Positions 33,737-42,363 of a stretch of DNA of 64,000 bases are shown piece by piece. The DNA is from CAYFZO01 sp965211995 (lineage in GTDB: Bacteria; Pseudomonadota; Gammaproteobacteria; Poriferisulfidales; Oxydemutatoraceae), in assembly GCA_965211995.1 (NCBI GenBank), contig OZ243040.1, positions 1,798,001-1,862,000 on the forward strand, in the 5' to 3' direction. The position numbers and the translations under genes are program-made. Within the stretch, counting starts at the first letter, position 1. Each line of letters begins with the position of its first letter. The notes beneath the pieces are model-generated. The model made no database searches. It worked only from the letters and a program-made list of their open reading frames with translations, and was not told where the DNA came from.

Positions 33737-34999
33737 ATGTTTTTGAGGGGTAAACACATTCTTTTGGGCGTCACCGGCGGGATCGCCGCGTACAAAGCGG
33801 CGGTGCTGGTGCGTGAACTGCGTCGCTGCGACGCCGAGGTTCAGGTCGTGATGACGCGCACCGCCGGGAAATTCGTCGGCGCGCCCACGTTTCAGGGGTT
33901 GTCGGGCCGCCGTGTCGAGACCGATCTGTTCGGCGACGTTGATGACGGTTCCGAAAACGGCGTTGAAACGCCCGCTGACGGCATGAAACACCTCGCGCTG
34001 TCGCGCTGGGCCGATTTTCTGCTGATTGCGCCCGCCTCGGCGAACACACTCGCGAAAATGGCGCACGGATACGCCGATAATCTGTTGTCGTCGATTTATC
34101 TCGCGGGCAACGTGCCGACGGCGGTGGCGCCGGCGATGAACCGCCTGATGTGGCAGCATCCGGCGACGCGCGCCAATTTTGAAGCCCTGCAACAGCATGG
34201 CGTGCTGGTGTGGGGGCCGGGTGAGGGTGAGCAGGCTTGTGGTGAGACCGGCGCGGGTCGTCTGCTCGATCCGTCCGACCTCGTGGAGCGTCTGTCCGAG
34301 GTCTTTTCCCGCGAGACGCTGGCGGGACACAAAGTGGTTGTGACCGCGGGGCCGACGCGCGAAGCGTTCGACGCCGTGCGCTGCCTGAGCAACTACAGTT
34401 CCGGCAAGATGGGTTTTGCGCTCGCACGCGCCGCGCGTGAGCAGGGCGCCGAAGTGATCCTGATCGCGGGCCCCGTTTCCCTGCCGACGCCGCCTTCGGT
34501 GCGGCGGGTGGACGTCGTGACCGCCGAGCAGATGCGCACGGTGGTGTTCGAGCACATCGGAGGCGCCTCTTTGTTCATTGCCTGCGCCGCGGTCGCCGAT
34601 TACCGCCCGCTCGCGCCCGTACATAACGCCAAGATCAAAAAGAACACTGAGATGATGCAACTGCATCTGATCAGAACGCGCGACATTCTTACCGAGGCGG
34701 CGGCGCTCGAACCGCGCCCGTTTCTGGTTGGCTTTGCGGCGGAGACGCACAACGTCGCGGCCAATGCCAGAAGCAAGTTGCTGAGCAAAAATCTCGACGT
34801 GATCGTCGCCAACCGCGTAGGGCCGGACGCGCCGCACGACTTCGGCGACGACGTTGCCATGGTCGAGGTCTATTGGCGCGGCGGCAGCGAAGCGCTGGGA
34901 CCCGAGCCGAAGACGGTCTTAAGCGAGCGGTTGATGTCGCTGTTCGTGCGCCAGTATCAATCGAAGACCGGTGTCGGCACTCAAGAGCATACAGGTTAA
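33737..34999 (+). CDS. coaBC: bifunctional phosphopantothenoylcysteine decarboxylase/synthetase
   Basis: Two steps of coenzyme A synthesis in one polypeptide. CoaC half (1-190): FMN fold GVTGGIAAYKAAVLVRELRR, HLALSRWADFLLIAPASANT, PAMNRLMW and the substrate-lid cysteine in GEQACGETGAGR. CoaB half (200-420): VVVTAGPTREAFDAVRCLSN, YSSGKMGFALARAA and the KIKKN substrate-binding segment. 420 aa. It begins the conserved coaBC-dut-algC-argB run; its 3' end overlaps dut. Confidence 0.96.
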   Translation: MFLRGKHILLGVTGGIAAYKAAVLVRELRRCDAEVQVVMTRTAGKFVGAPTFQGLSGRRVETDLFGDVDDGSENGVETPADGMKHLALSRWADFLLIAPASANTLAKMAHGYADNLLSSIYLAGNVPTAVAPAMNRLMWQHPATRANFEALQQHGVLVWGPGEGEQACGETGAGRLLDPSDLVERLSEVFSRETLAGHKVVVTAGPTREAFDAVRCLSNYSSGKMGFALARAAREQGAEVILIAGPVSLPTPPSVRRVDVVTAEQMRTVVFEHIGGASLFIACAAVADYRPLAPVHNAKIKKNTEMMQLHLIRTRDILTEAAALEPRPFLVGFAAETHNVAANARSKLLSKNLDVIVANRVGPDAPHDFGDDVAMVEVYWRGGSEALGPEPKTVLSERLMSLFVRQYQSKTGVGTQEHTG

Positions 35000-35429
35000 G
35001 CTCCTCGACTCCCGGCTCGGCGACGGGTTTCCTTTGCCCCGGCGCGCGACGCACGGGTCGGCGGGCCTCGATATTCACGCGTGTCTGGAAGGTGCGCTTG
35101 AACTGAAGCCGGGCGCGACTGAGTTAATCCCTTCGGGGTTTGCGATACATATCGGCGACCCCGGTATCGCCGCGTTCATCCTGCCGCGCTCGGGTCTCGG
35201 CCACAAACACGGAATCGTGCTCGGCAATCTGGTCGGGTTGATCGATTCCGATTATCAGGGGCAGATCTTCGTGTCGTGCTGGAACCGCAGCCACAAGGCT
35301 TTCGTGATCCACCCGGGCGACCGTATCGCGCAACTGGTGTTCGTGCCGGTGGCGCATCCGGACTTCGACGTGGTCGGGGAGTTCGAGAGCAGCGAGCGCG
35401 GCACCGGCGGTTTCGGGCACACCGGGTGA
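34971..35429 (+). CDS. dut: deoxyuridine 5'-triphosphate nucleotidohydrolase
   Basis: Trimeric dUTPase that removes dUTP and supplies dUMP. All five motifs are visible: HGSAGLDIHA, PRSGLGHKHGI, GNLVGLIDSDYQGQ, GDRIAQLVFVPV and the C-terminal RGTGGFGHTG. GTG start at 34971 overlaps coaBC by 29 bp, the usual arrangement in gammaproteobacteria. 152 aa. Confidence 0.97.
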   Translation: MSALKSIQVKLLDSRLGDGFPLPRRATHGSAGLDIHACLEGALELKPGATELIPSGFAIHIGDPGIAAFILPRSGLGHKHGIVLGNLVGLIDSDYQGQIFVSCWNRSHKAFVIHPGDRIAQLVFVPVAHPDFDVVGEFESSERGTGGFGHTG

Positions 35430-35509
35430 GCCGGGAATGGGGAACAGGCTTTGGCGGTGTATTTTTCCGGTGCGCACCCCGCCGGGGACGACGATGCCGG
35501 AGTCAGTCG

Positions 35510-35610
35510 GAGGCTTGCTGTGCCGTCGTGGACGGCAGTGAAAACCATCTCCGCCCCGCGAGTAAAGCACGTGGTTCACTGCACCGCCGTGGGCGGCAAA
35601 TAAAACCATA
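35510..35610. repeat. 61 bp direct repeat in the dut-algC gap
   Basis: CTGTGCCGTCGTGGACGGCA followed by GTGAAAACCAT (from 35518) is repeated 61 bp on as CTGCACCGCCGTGGGCGGCA followed by AATAAAACCAT (from 35579). Each copy contains a small hairpin (GCCGTC-GTG-GACGGC type). The gap 35430-35636 holds no gene. Confidence 0.75.
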
Positions 35611-35636
35611 GACACATCGGGCTTAAGGGTAACCGC

Positions 35637-37007
35637 ATGCAAATCAGCCGCAGCATTTTCAGGGCGTACGACGTGCGCGGCGTAGTCGGCGAAGACTTTG
35701 GGGAAGCGCAGGTGTTCGCGCTCGGTCGCGCACTTGCGACGCGCTATCCCGATTGCGGCGAAGTTGCGGTTGGTCGCGACGGTCGCCTGTCGAGCGCGGC
35801 GCTGTCGGATGCACTGATCCGCGGACTCAACGCTTCGGGCGCCGACGCGGCGGGCATCGGCGAGGTGCCGACGCCGGCGCTGTATTTCGCGGCGCAGCGC
35901 AGCGGCTCGGGTTCCGGCCTGATGGTGACCGGCAGCCATAATCCGCCGCAGTACAACGGCGTGAAGATGATGATCGGCACGCATACGCTTGCGGGCGACG
36001 ACATTGCCGAACTGCACGCAATCTGCGCCGGGGAGCGCTTCAGGGAAGGCGCGGGCGTACGCACCGACAGGGCGGTGCGCGACGACTACGTGCAAAGCAT
36101 CGCCGACAACGTGAGCGTCGAGCGCCCTCTCAGGATCGCGATTGACTGCGGCAACGGCGTTGCGGGGCCCGCGGCGCGCGCGCTGTTCGAGCGTCTCGGC
36201 TGCGACGTGACCTGCCTGTACTGCGAAGTGGACGGGCGGTTTCCGCATCATCATCCGAACCCGAGCGTCCCCGAAAATCTCGAGGAATTGATCTCGGCCG
36301 TGCGCACGCACAATCTCGACGTCGGGTTTGCGTTCGACGGCGACGGCGACCGCCTCGGCGTTGTGGATGACGCCGGGCACGTCGTCTGGGCCGACCGCCA
36401 GATGATGGTGTTTGCGCAGGACGTGCTGGCGGCGCACCCGGGCGCGACGATCATCTACGACGTCAAGTCTTCGCGCCACCTCGCGCGCGTGATCGAGGCC
36501 GGCGGCGGCGTCGCGCAAATGTGCCGCACCGGGCATTCGTTCGTCAAAGGCGCGTTGAAGCGCACCGGCGCGCTGCTCGCGGGCGAAATGAGCGGGCATA
36601 TTTTCTTCAACGACCGCTGGTTCGGGTTCGACGATGCGTTGTACGCGGGGGCACGCCTGCTCGAATTGCTGTCGCGCAGCCCCGACCGCTGCAGCGAGAT
36701 CTTCGCCCGCCTGCCGCAGGCGGTGAGCACGCCGGAACTCAACGTGCATTTTGCGCGCGAGGACGAGCAGCATGAGTTCATGCGCCGTCTTGAAGCCGGG
36801 GCGCGGTTCGGCGACGCCGAAGTCAGCACGATTGACGGCCTGCGCGTTGAATTCGATCACGGGTGGGGGCTGGTGCGCGCCTCGAACACGACGCCGTGCC
36901 TGGTGTTGCGTTTTGAATCCGATAGCCGCTCCGGGCTTGAGCGGCTACAATCGGCGTTCCGCGAGCAGTTGCTGAAAGTGGATCCGAGTTTGGAACTTCC
37001 TTTCTGA
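35637..37007 (+). CDS. algC: phosphomannomutase/phosphoglucomutase
   Basis: Alpha-D-phosphohexomutase of 456 aa, interconverting hexose 1- and 6-phosphates for surface polysaccharide precursors. The catalytic serine is in VTGSHNPPQYNGVKMM, the Mg loop is FAFDGDGDRLGVVD, the sugar-binding loop is LLAGEMSGHIFFND, and the phosphate-binding loop near the end is VRASNTTPCLVLRFE. AAGGG lies upstream of the ATG. Position between dut and argB matches algC of pseudomonads; whether it is bifunctional here is inferred. Confidence 0.93.
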   Translation: MQISRSIFRAYDVRGVVGEDFGEAQVFALGRALATRYPDCGEVAVGRDGRLSSAALSDALIRGLNASGADAAGIGEVPTPALYFAAQRSGSGSGLMVTGSHNPPQYNGVKMMIGTHTLAGDDIAELHAICAGERFREGAGVRTDRAVRDDYVQSIADNVSVERPLRIAIDCGNGVAGPAARALFERLGCDVTCLYCEVDGRFPHHHPNPSVPENLEELISAVRTHNLDVGFAFDGDGDRLGVVDDAGHVVWADRQMMVFAQDVLAAHPGATIIYDVKSSRHLARVIEAGGGVAQMCRTGHSFVKGALKRTGALLAGEMSGHIFFNDRWFGFDDALYAGARLLELLSRSPDRCSEIFARLPQAVSTPELNVHFAREDEQHEFMRRLEAGARFGDAEVSTIDGLRVEFDHGWGLVRASNTTPCLVLRFESDSRSGLERLQSAFREQLLKVDPSLELPF

Positions 37008-37041
37008 AAACTCGATCTGCGCGAATCCGCGGGCCTGTTTC

Positions 37042-37893
37042 ATGCTAGATCCAAATAACAGAGTGCGGGTTCTGACCGAGGCACTGCCTTATATCCAGCG
37101 CTTCCGCGGGGCGACGATCGTGATCAAGTACGGCGGCAACGCGATGACCGACGAGGCGCTTAAGCACAGTTTCGCGCGCGACGCCGTGCTGCTCAAAGCG
37201 GTCGGTATGCACCCGATCATCGTCCACGGCGGCGGGCCGCGCATCTCGGCGCGGCTTGAGGAGCGCGGCTTGTCGAGTCGCTTTGTTCACGGCATCCGCG
37301 TCACCGACGCAGCGGTGATGACGGTGGTCGCCGAGGTTCTCGCTGAGATCAACGCCGAGATTTCGCGCTCGATCGAAGAGCACGAAGGTTATGCGGCGAG
37401 CCTGACGCCCGAACAGGGCATGATCCGCGCGGAGAAGTTTGCACGTCCCGGCGACGACACCGATTTCGGTTTTGCCGGCGTTGTCACCGGCGTCGCGCCT
37501 GAGTTGGCCGAACTCGCAGCCGAGGAAAAGGTGATCCCGGTGCTTGCCCCGGTCGGCGTCGGCGAGGACGGCTTGCCTTACAACGTCAACGCCGACCTGT
37601 CCGCGTCCGGTGTCGCGCAGGCGCTCGCGGCGCGCAAATTGATTTTGATGACCAATACCGCCGGGGTGCTCAACCGAAGCGGCGAGTTGGTCACCGGCAT
37701 CACTTCCCAGGTCATGGCCGAACTCATAGACGGCGGCGTAGTCCGCGAAGGGATGCTGCCCAAAGTCAAGTGCGCTTTCAATGCAGTGCGTGCGGGCGTC
37801 GCCGCCGCGCATATCATTGACGGACGCGTGCAGCATGCTTTGTTGCTCGAATTGCTGACCGACGCGGGCGTCGGCACCCTGATCACAACCTGA
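37042..37893 (+). CDS. argB: acetylglutamate kinase
   Basis: Second step of arginine synthesis by the acetylated route. Amino-acid-kinase fold with VIKYGGNAMTDEALKHSFAR, the glycine loop PIIVHGGGPRISARLEERGL, PYNVNADLSASGVAQALAAR and ELIDGGVVREGMLPKVKCAF. 283 aa with an N-terminal helix (LTEALPYIQRFRGATIVIKY), as in arginine-sensitive hexameric forms, so feedback inhibition by arginine is likely. Last gene of the coaBC operon run. Confidence 0.97.
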   Translation: MLDPNNRVRVLTEALPYIQRFRGATIVIKYGGNAMTDEALKHSFARDAVLLKAVGMHPIIVHGGGPRISARLEERGLSSRFVHGIRVTDAAVMTVVAEVLAEINAEISRSIEEHEGYAASLTPEQGMIRAEKFARPGDDTDFGFAGVVTGVAPELAELAAEEKVIPVLAPVGVGEDGLPYNVNADLSASGVAQALAARKLILMTNTAGVLNRSGELVTGITSQVMAELIDGGVVREGMLPKVKCAFNAVRAGVAAAHIIDGRVQHALLLELLTDAGVGTLITT

Positions 37894-37940
37894 TCTCTGC
37901 CGGCGCTGTTCACTTGGTGGGGTTCCCGCATTTGCGGGGC

Positions 37941-37958
37941 GCGGGGTGTGTGCCCCGC
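37941..37958. terminator. GC hairpin between convergent argB and xthA
   Basis: GCGGGG-TGTGTG-CCCCGC forms a perfect 6 bp stem in the 105 bp gap between the two convergent genes. There is only a short TT after it, so it is a weak candidate for a bidirectional intrinsic terminator. Confidence 0.4.
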
Positions 37959-37998
37959 TTGCGCGAGAGCAATATGCGAATGACGGGTTTGTCGGCGG

Positions 37999-38772
37999 TT
38001 ACTCGCAATCGAATTCCGCGACGACCGGCGCGTGGTCTGAAGGGCGCTCCCAGGTGCGCGGCTCCTTGTCCACGGACGCGGCACGGCAGCACAAGGCCAG
38101 CGCCTTGCTCGCGAGGATCAGGTCTATGCGCAGGCCGTGGTTGCGGCGAAAGGCGCCGCCGCGGTAGTCCCACCAACTGAATTCGGCGTCGGGCTGGTCG
38201 AACAGGCGGAAGGTGTCGCTCAGGCCGGCGTCGAGCAGATTGCCGAGTGCGGCGCGTTCGGCGTCGCTGCACATGATCTTGCCCGCCCATCGCGCGGGGT
38301 CGTGCACGTCCTCGTCCGCCGGGGCGATATTGAAATCACCGAGCACGACCACCCGCGCGTGGCGCGCGAGTTCAGCCTTGATAAATGTAGTCGCGGCTTT
38401 GAACCAGCCGAGTTTAAATGCGTACTTCTCGGAGTCCACTTCCCTGCCCTGCACGACGTACAGGTTAATCACGCGCACGCCGTTGACCGTCGCGGCGAGC
38501 AGGCGTTTCTGTTCGGGGTCGAGACCCGGCGCCGCGGTGACAACGTCGCTGATCTCGCCGCCGCGGCTCAGCACGGCGACGCCGTTGTAGGTTTTCTGCC
38601 CCGAGTACGCGACGCGGTAGCCGAGCCCCTCGATCTCGGATTTCGGGAATTCGTCGTCCTGCACCTTGGTTTCCTGTAGTGCGAGCACGTCAATCTCGGC
38701 GGCTTCGAGCCACTCCCGCATCTGCGGCAGCCGCACTCTGAGCGAGTTGACGTTCCAAGTGGCGATTTTCAC
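37999..38772 (-). CDS. xthA: exodeoxyribonuclease III family AP endonuclease
   Basis: Base-excision repair nuclease acting at abasic sites. 257 aa, EEP fold: MKIATWNVNSLRVRLPQMRE, LALQETKVQDDEFP (metal glutamate), VVLGDFNIAPADEDVHDPAR (Asp/Asn pair), NHGLRIDLILAS and the catalytic histidine in RPSDHAPVVAEF. Convergent with argB. Confidence 0.96.
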   Translation of the reverse strand: MKIATWNVNSLRVRLPQMREWLEAAEIDVLALQETKVQDDEFPKSEIEGLGYRVAYSGQKTYNGVAVLSRGGEISDVVTAAPGLDPEQKRLLAATVNGVRVINLYVVQGREVDSEKYAFKLGWFKAATTFIKAELARHARVVVLGDFNIAPADEDVHDPARWAGKIMCSDAERAALGNLLDAGLSDTFRLFDQPDAEFSWWDYRGGAFRRNHGLRIDLILASKALALCCRAASVDKEPRTWERPSDHAPVVAEFDCE

Positions 38773-38853
38773 GGGTGAAACATTGTCGCAGGGATGAAAA
38801 ACCGGAAATGCGAAAGTGGATTATATAACCGCGCTCCGTGCGGCCGCCGCTGA

Positions 38854-38859
38854 TATAAT
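38854..38859 (+). promoter_or_regulatory. -10 like TATAAT before the membrane-protein gene
   Basis: A perfect TATAAT lies 61 bp before the ATG at 38920 in the AT-rich gap after xthA. No good -35 is present at 16-18 bp, so it is offered only as a candidate. Confidence 0.3.
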
Positions 38860-38919
38860 TCCCGCCTGATTATATTGTGTAACGTGCCCCGCACAAGGGC
38901 CTGAAACGCGCTTCCAATA

Positions 38920-40521
38920 ATGCAAAAGTTGATCAGAACGTCTCCCCAGGGTTTCATGCTGCTGCTGTGCTGTATAGCGTTTGCGGTGGCTCATCTGCAG
39001 GCGCCGCTTTATAGCTCCAATCAAAATACCTACCTGCTTCACGGCATAGCAGATAGCGGATACGGGTTTTTAAAAAACGACTGGTTGGTAAACACCGTAG
39101 ATCTTTTCCCCGTTTTCAGCCTGTTAATTTCAACTACAAAGCAGTATCTGTTCGAAGAGTTATTTTATTTCTATCATGGCGCCTTGTTAGCCCTGTTCAG
39201 TTACTCCGTCCTGGGTATATCTTCCACGGTTTACAACTTCGGGAAAAAAGAAAAGATCATCTTTTTAATCATAATTGCATTTTTATTTTCAGCCGGGGCA
39301 ACTGAAATTCTCGAAGGACGTGATCTATATAGAGATGGCGTTATGGGCCAAAAAATTTTCAACCGGATATTTCAGCCTTCCGCATTTGGCGTGTTCCTTG
39401 TTTTAGCGATCTGCCTTTTTTTGAAACACAAAACTATGCCGGCCATTGTTGCGCTTTCGGTAGCAGCAACCGTCCATCCCACTTATTTGATGTCCTCCGC
39501 TTGCCTCGCTTTATCATTTATGGTCGCGAACTATCTGGAAAATAAAAGAGTTTTGCCCGCGCTTGGAATCGGGCTGGCCACCCTGGTTCTCGTGCTGCCA
39601 GTGGTTGTTTACACCTTAACCGTCTTTGCGCCAACGTCTCAGGAATTACAGATTGCGGCACAGGAAATTCTTATTTTTGAGCGCATACCGCATCATGCCC
39701 TGATCAAGTTGTCTAATCCCCTATTGATAAAGTTTGCAATCATTCTGGCCGGGCTTGGATTGGTCTTTCCCCACAGAAAAGCTTTCCTGTTGCTGTTTAT
39801 CCCCTTTGCTGTTTCTTTGATATTAACCGTCTTTCAATTTTTTTATAATAATTATTCGCTGGCTCTTTTATTTCCTTGGAGAGTGTCTTCCTTCCTGGTT
39901 CCCATTTGTGCGACTTTAGTTGCAGGCAAATTGGTATCCGCAACCCGCGTATATCTCAAACCATTTAAGCCTGCGGTGTTTAATGCTTCAGTTTATGCGC
40001 TGGTTCTCACCCTTATCTTGTGGGGCGCCCGGGCACAAAATTCGATTTTAGAACGCGACCAAACCAAAAGTTACTTCAAACTTTTTCACTACGTGTCCGA
40101 CTCCAAAAGTCAGCACGACGTATATTTAGTGCCGACAAACTTGCAAAGATTCAGGCTTCACACGGGAGCACGCATATATGTCGACCATAAAAGTCATCCG
40201 TTTAAAGACTCTGAGGTAGTCGAATGGTTTAGACGACTTAAGAAAGCCGAGAAGGTTTACGATACGCTAAAAATTGCGGATTGCACTTCGATCGGAAACA
40301 TTGAACTGCCGGAGGGCATTACCCACGTGGTTTTCAATGATCGAATGACACCACTTGCTGAATGTGGATTGGAATTTGTTTATAACGACGGCAGATATGC
40401 CGTGTACGAAGTGGGCAATCAGGAAATCTCCGCCGGCCGGAGCGACCGGATGCCGGCGCCGGCCCCAATACAGACGGGCAGTATCAACCCCAAATTAAAT
40501 ACATACAAAAAGCAATATTAA
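38920..40521 (+). CDS. polytopic membrane protein, possible GT-C-type glycosyltransferase
   Basis: 533 aa with about ten to twelve hydrophobic helices in the first 380 residues (GFMLLLCCIAFAVAHLQAPL, IIFLIIIAFLFSAGATEILE, AFGVFLVLAICLFLKH, LGIGLATLVLVLPVVVYTLT) and a soluble C-terminal domain after about 400. The layout, a QAPLYSSNQNTYLLHG loop after helix 1 and a C-terminal periplasmic domain, resembles large GT-C-like proteins, but I see no diagnostic catalytic motif. AT-richer than its neighbours and next to two glycosyltransferase-like genes, so a role in surface glycan assembly is plausible. Family not identified. Confidence 0.6.
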   Translation: MQKLIRTSPQGFMLLLCCIAFAVAHLQAPLYSSNQNTYLLHGIADSGYGFLKNDWLVNTVDLFPVFSLLISTTKQYLFEELFYFYHGALLALFSYSVLGISSTVYNFGKKEKIIFLIIIAFLFSAGATEILEGRDLYRDGVMGQKIFNRIFQPSAFGVFLVLAICLFLKHKTMPAIVALSVAATVHPTYLMSSACLALSFMVANYLENKRVLPALGIGLATLVLVLPVVVYTLTVFAPTSQELQIAAQEILIFERIPHHALIKLSNPLLIKFAIILAGLGLVFPHRKAFLLLFIPFAVSLILTVFQFFYNNYSLALLFPWRVSSFLVPICATLVAGKLVSATRVYLKPFKPAVFNASVYALVLTLILWGARAQNSILERDQTKSYFKLFHYVSDSKSQHDVYLVPTNLQRFRLHTGARIYVDHKSHPFKDSEVVEWFRRLKKAEKVYDTLKIADCTSIGNIELPEGITHVVFNDRMTPLAECGLEFVYNDGRYAVYEVGNQEISAGRSDRMPAPAPIQTGSINPKLNTYKKQY

Positions 40522-40547
40522 AAATACGTTTCTCATTATCCTTCCAT

Positions 40548-41567
40548 TCAATTTTCCATATACGCCAGATCTTCAATCCATGTCTCCAACAGCGGTAATT
40601 CTTTCCTGTCAATTAATTGCATTTCAATCAATTTTTCATAACAGATTCTTAAGTTCTCAGGGATATACTCAACCCCTTTACGCAGCCTCAATTTCTCAAA
40701 TTCCTCCACAATTCTCTCATTGTGAAGATACCCTGGAACTTCATCCTCAAAATCACGCATTAAATTATGTTCGTTGCGCTCTTGATAAACAGTAGGCTCA
40801 TGAAATAATACCGACCAATCATTTTCCCACGCAATCCGCTGAGCTACAAAACTTCTCCATATATCCGTCAATCTGAAAGAACAAAAGGATGGAAGATAAA
40901 GCATAAGAAACGCTTCATTCCACCATGTTGTATTCTGGCTGTTAAATGGACACCAACTATAATTGGCAAGCGCTATGGGGGATTTATTTTGAAAAATTTG
41001 CGGTAACGGCAGCGTTAATCTATAAATTGCATCTACATCGGGATCTTTATTAGCAAGCCCTTGTTGAATAGGACAATCAGCAAGTTGTTCAGGAAGCGAA
41101 CTTTCTTCGGGAACTTCTCTTGCTATCTGATTTAATGGCAATCCTCGCGGCCAGATATTAGCCGTTGAAAAGTAGCGATAGACGTTAATCCATCCGGCTT
41201 TTTCCAAAACAGGAACTTTACTCTTCCGCCGTCTTTCTTCCCAAAATAATGGATAGGGTATATTGTCATCATCAGTCTCAACAACAATAGTCGCTCCCGA
41301 TTGAATAGCAATCAGATAACCGATATTTTTTCGCGCGTAATTCCCTTCCGGACAGTTCCGAGAAAATTTAAATTCCAACTTGGATTGCTCTGCCAGGTTA
41401 TAAAAATCACATCCCGGCAAATAAAATTTTTCCGGGCTTTTAGCATCGCCTATCGCGATAAATTGATGACTGTGTTTTTGACTTCCTTCCGCTAAGCATT
41501 TCAGAGCATTATTGGGCGATAAAATAGAAGTTACCACGATTGATAATTTTTCTTCACGAACGCGCAT
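40548..41567 (-). CDS. STELLO/DUF288-like glycosyltransferase
   Basis: 339 aa from the ATG read at 41567, which has GAGGG six bases upstream; the frame extends to 41627 but without support. Features resemble the STELLO (DUF288) family: VVTSILSPNNALKCLAEGSQ, a QFIAIGDAKSPEKFYLPGCD loop, ARKNIGYLIAIQSGATIVVE followed by TDDDN (metal motif), and INVYRYFSTANIWPRGLPL. Such proteins are predicted nucleotide-sugar transferases, with substrate unknown in bacteria. Follows the GT2-like gene by 10 bp, same strand, probably one operon. Confidence 0.75.
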   Translation of the reverse strand: MRVREEKLSIVVTSILSPNNALKCLAEGSQKHSHQFIAIGDAKSPEKFYLPGCDFYNLAEQSKLEFKFSRNCPEGNYARKNIGYLIAIQSGATIVVETDDDNIPYPLFWEERRRKSKVPVLEKAGWINVYRYFSTANIWPRGLPLNQIAREVPEESSLPEQLADCPIQQGLANKDPDVDAIYRLTLPLPQIFQNKSPIALANYSWCPFNSQNTTWWNEAFLMLYLPSFCSFRLTDIWRSFVAQRIAWENDWSVLFHEPTVYQERNEHNLMRDFEDEVPGYLHNERIVEEFEKLRLRKGVEYIPENLRICYEKLIEMQLIDRKELPLLETWIEDLAYMEN

Positions 41568-41577
41568 ATTTAACCCT

Positions 41578-42123
41578 CTATTTGGAGAGTTGCCGCCAAA
41601 ACAGGCGGAAAAAATTGAGAAATGCATCTTTCAGTTCTTTACTTCTAATACTGCGAGATGACGATTTATACTGTATTGGCACTTCAGCGATATGGAATTG
41701 ATGCGCATAAATTTTAATTTCTGTTTGAAAAAACGGCCCGCGTGATCGAATCCCTTGCTGCATCGTATCAAAAAACCTTGGTATATCAGCGGGGTTATGA
41801 CTATAGCCGGCATCCATTTCCAAGATCCAATCACAGCCGGCATCAAGCGCCTCGCGATACCCACGAACATAAGCATCCACAACACAACGATTTTCCGGAG
41901 CATAAATAACTTCTAATTCATGGACCTCATTTTTTAAGGTCCGCAAGATATTGATGGTATCGTCTTGACAGGCATCATCAAGAATCGCGAAAAAGCACAT
42001 GGATTTGAAGCTATATGTTCGAGAAACCTTCAGGACTTCTCTCACAAACGATTCTGCAGTTTGGGATTCATTTTTCATTGGGCAAACGATACCCAACTTA
42101 ATATCTTCTAAATGAACCGTCAT
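41578..42123 (-). CDS. GT2-family glycosyltransferase with an internal deletion
   Basis: Begins as a normal GT-A enzyme of the polyprenyl-phosphate sugar synthase type: LGIVCPMKNESQTAESFVRE, FFAILDDACQDDTINIL and DWILEMDAGYSHNPADIPRF (DxD-like). It then jumps from FFDTMQQG straight to RSRGPFFQTEIKIYAHQFHI and AEVPIQYKSSSRSIRSKELK. In relatives about 50-60 residues (the GSRF, GG and SRG-TLLAN...TGGF acceptor segment) lie between these blocks. The deletion is in frame, so a 181-aa protein may be made, but it is likely inactive. Confidence 0.75.
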   Translation of the reverse strand: MTVHLEDIKLGIVCPMKNESQTAESFVREVLKVSRTYSFKSMCFFAILDDACQDDTINILRTLKNEVHELEVIYAPENRCVVDAYVRGYREALDAGCDWILEMDAGYSHNPADIPRFFDTMQQGIRSRGPFFQTEIKIYAHQFHIAEVPIQYKSSSRSIRSKELKDAFLNFFRLFWRQLSK

Positions 42124-42363
42124 GGTATTTCAGAATGAAAGGATAACTAAGATTTAAAATCAGTTGAGTGCCGGCTGATTTTCCAATTCATAAAATGAAA
42201 ATGGCTTAGCTTTCCGCGTAATAAGAATCGAATGAGTCAATGATTATACTTAGCGTGCTTCCGTGCTTTGACCTGCTTTGAAGTTGTTAACTCCCAAAGC
42301 GGCGGATATTATCATGCGATATGTTGATGCATCCATGCGGCGGCCAAATTGCGGGCCGACAAA

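Noticed and set aside
33575..37836. Long minus-strand open frames opposite coaBC, algC and argB (up to 578 codons)
   Set aside because: Shadows of well-identified plus-strand genes; composition and lack of motifs argue against coding.
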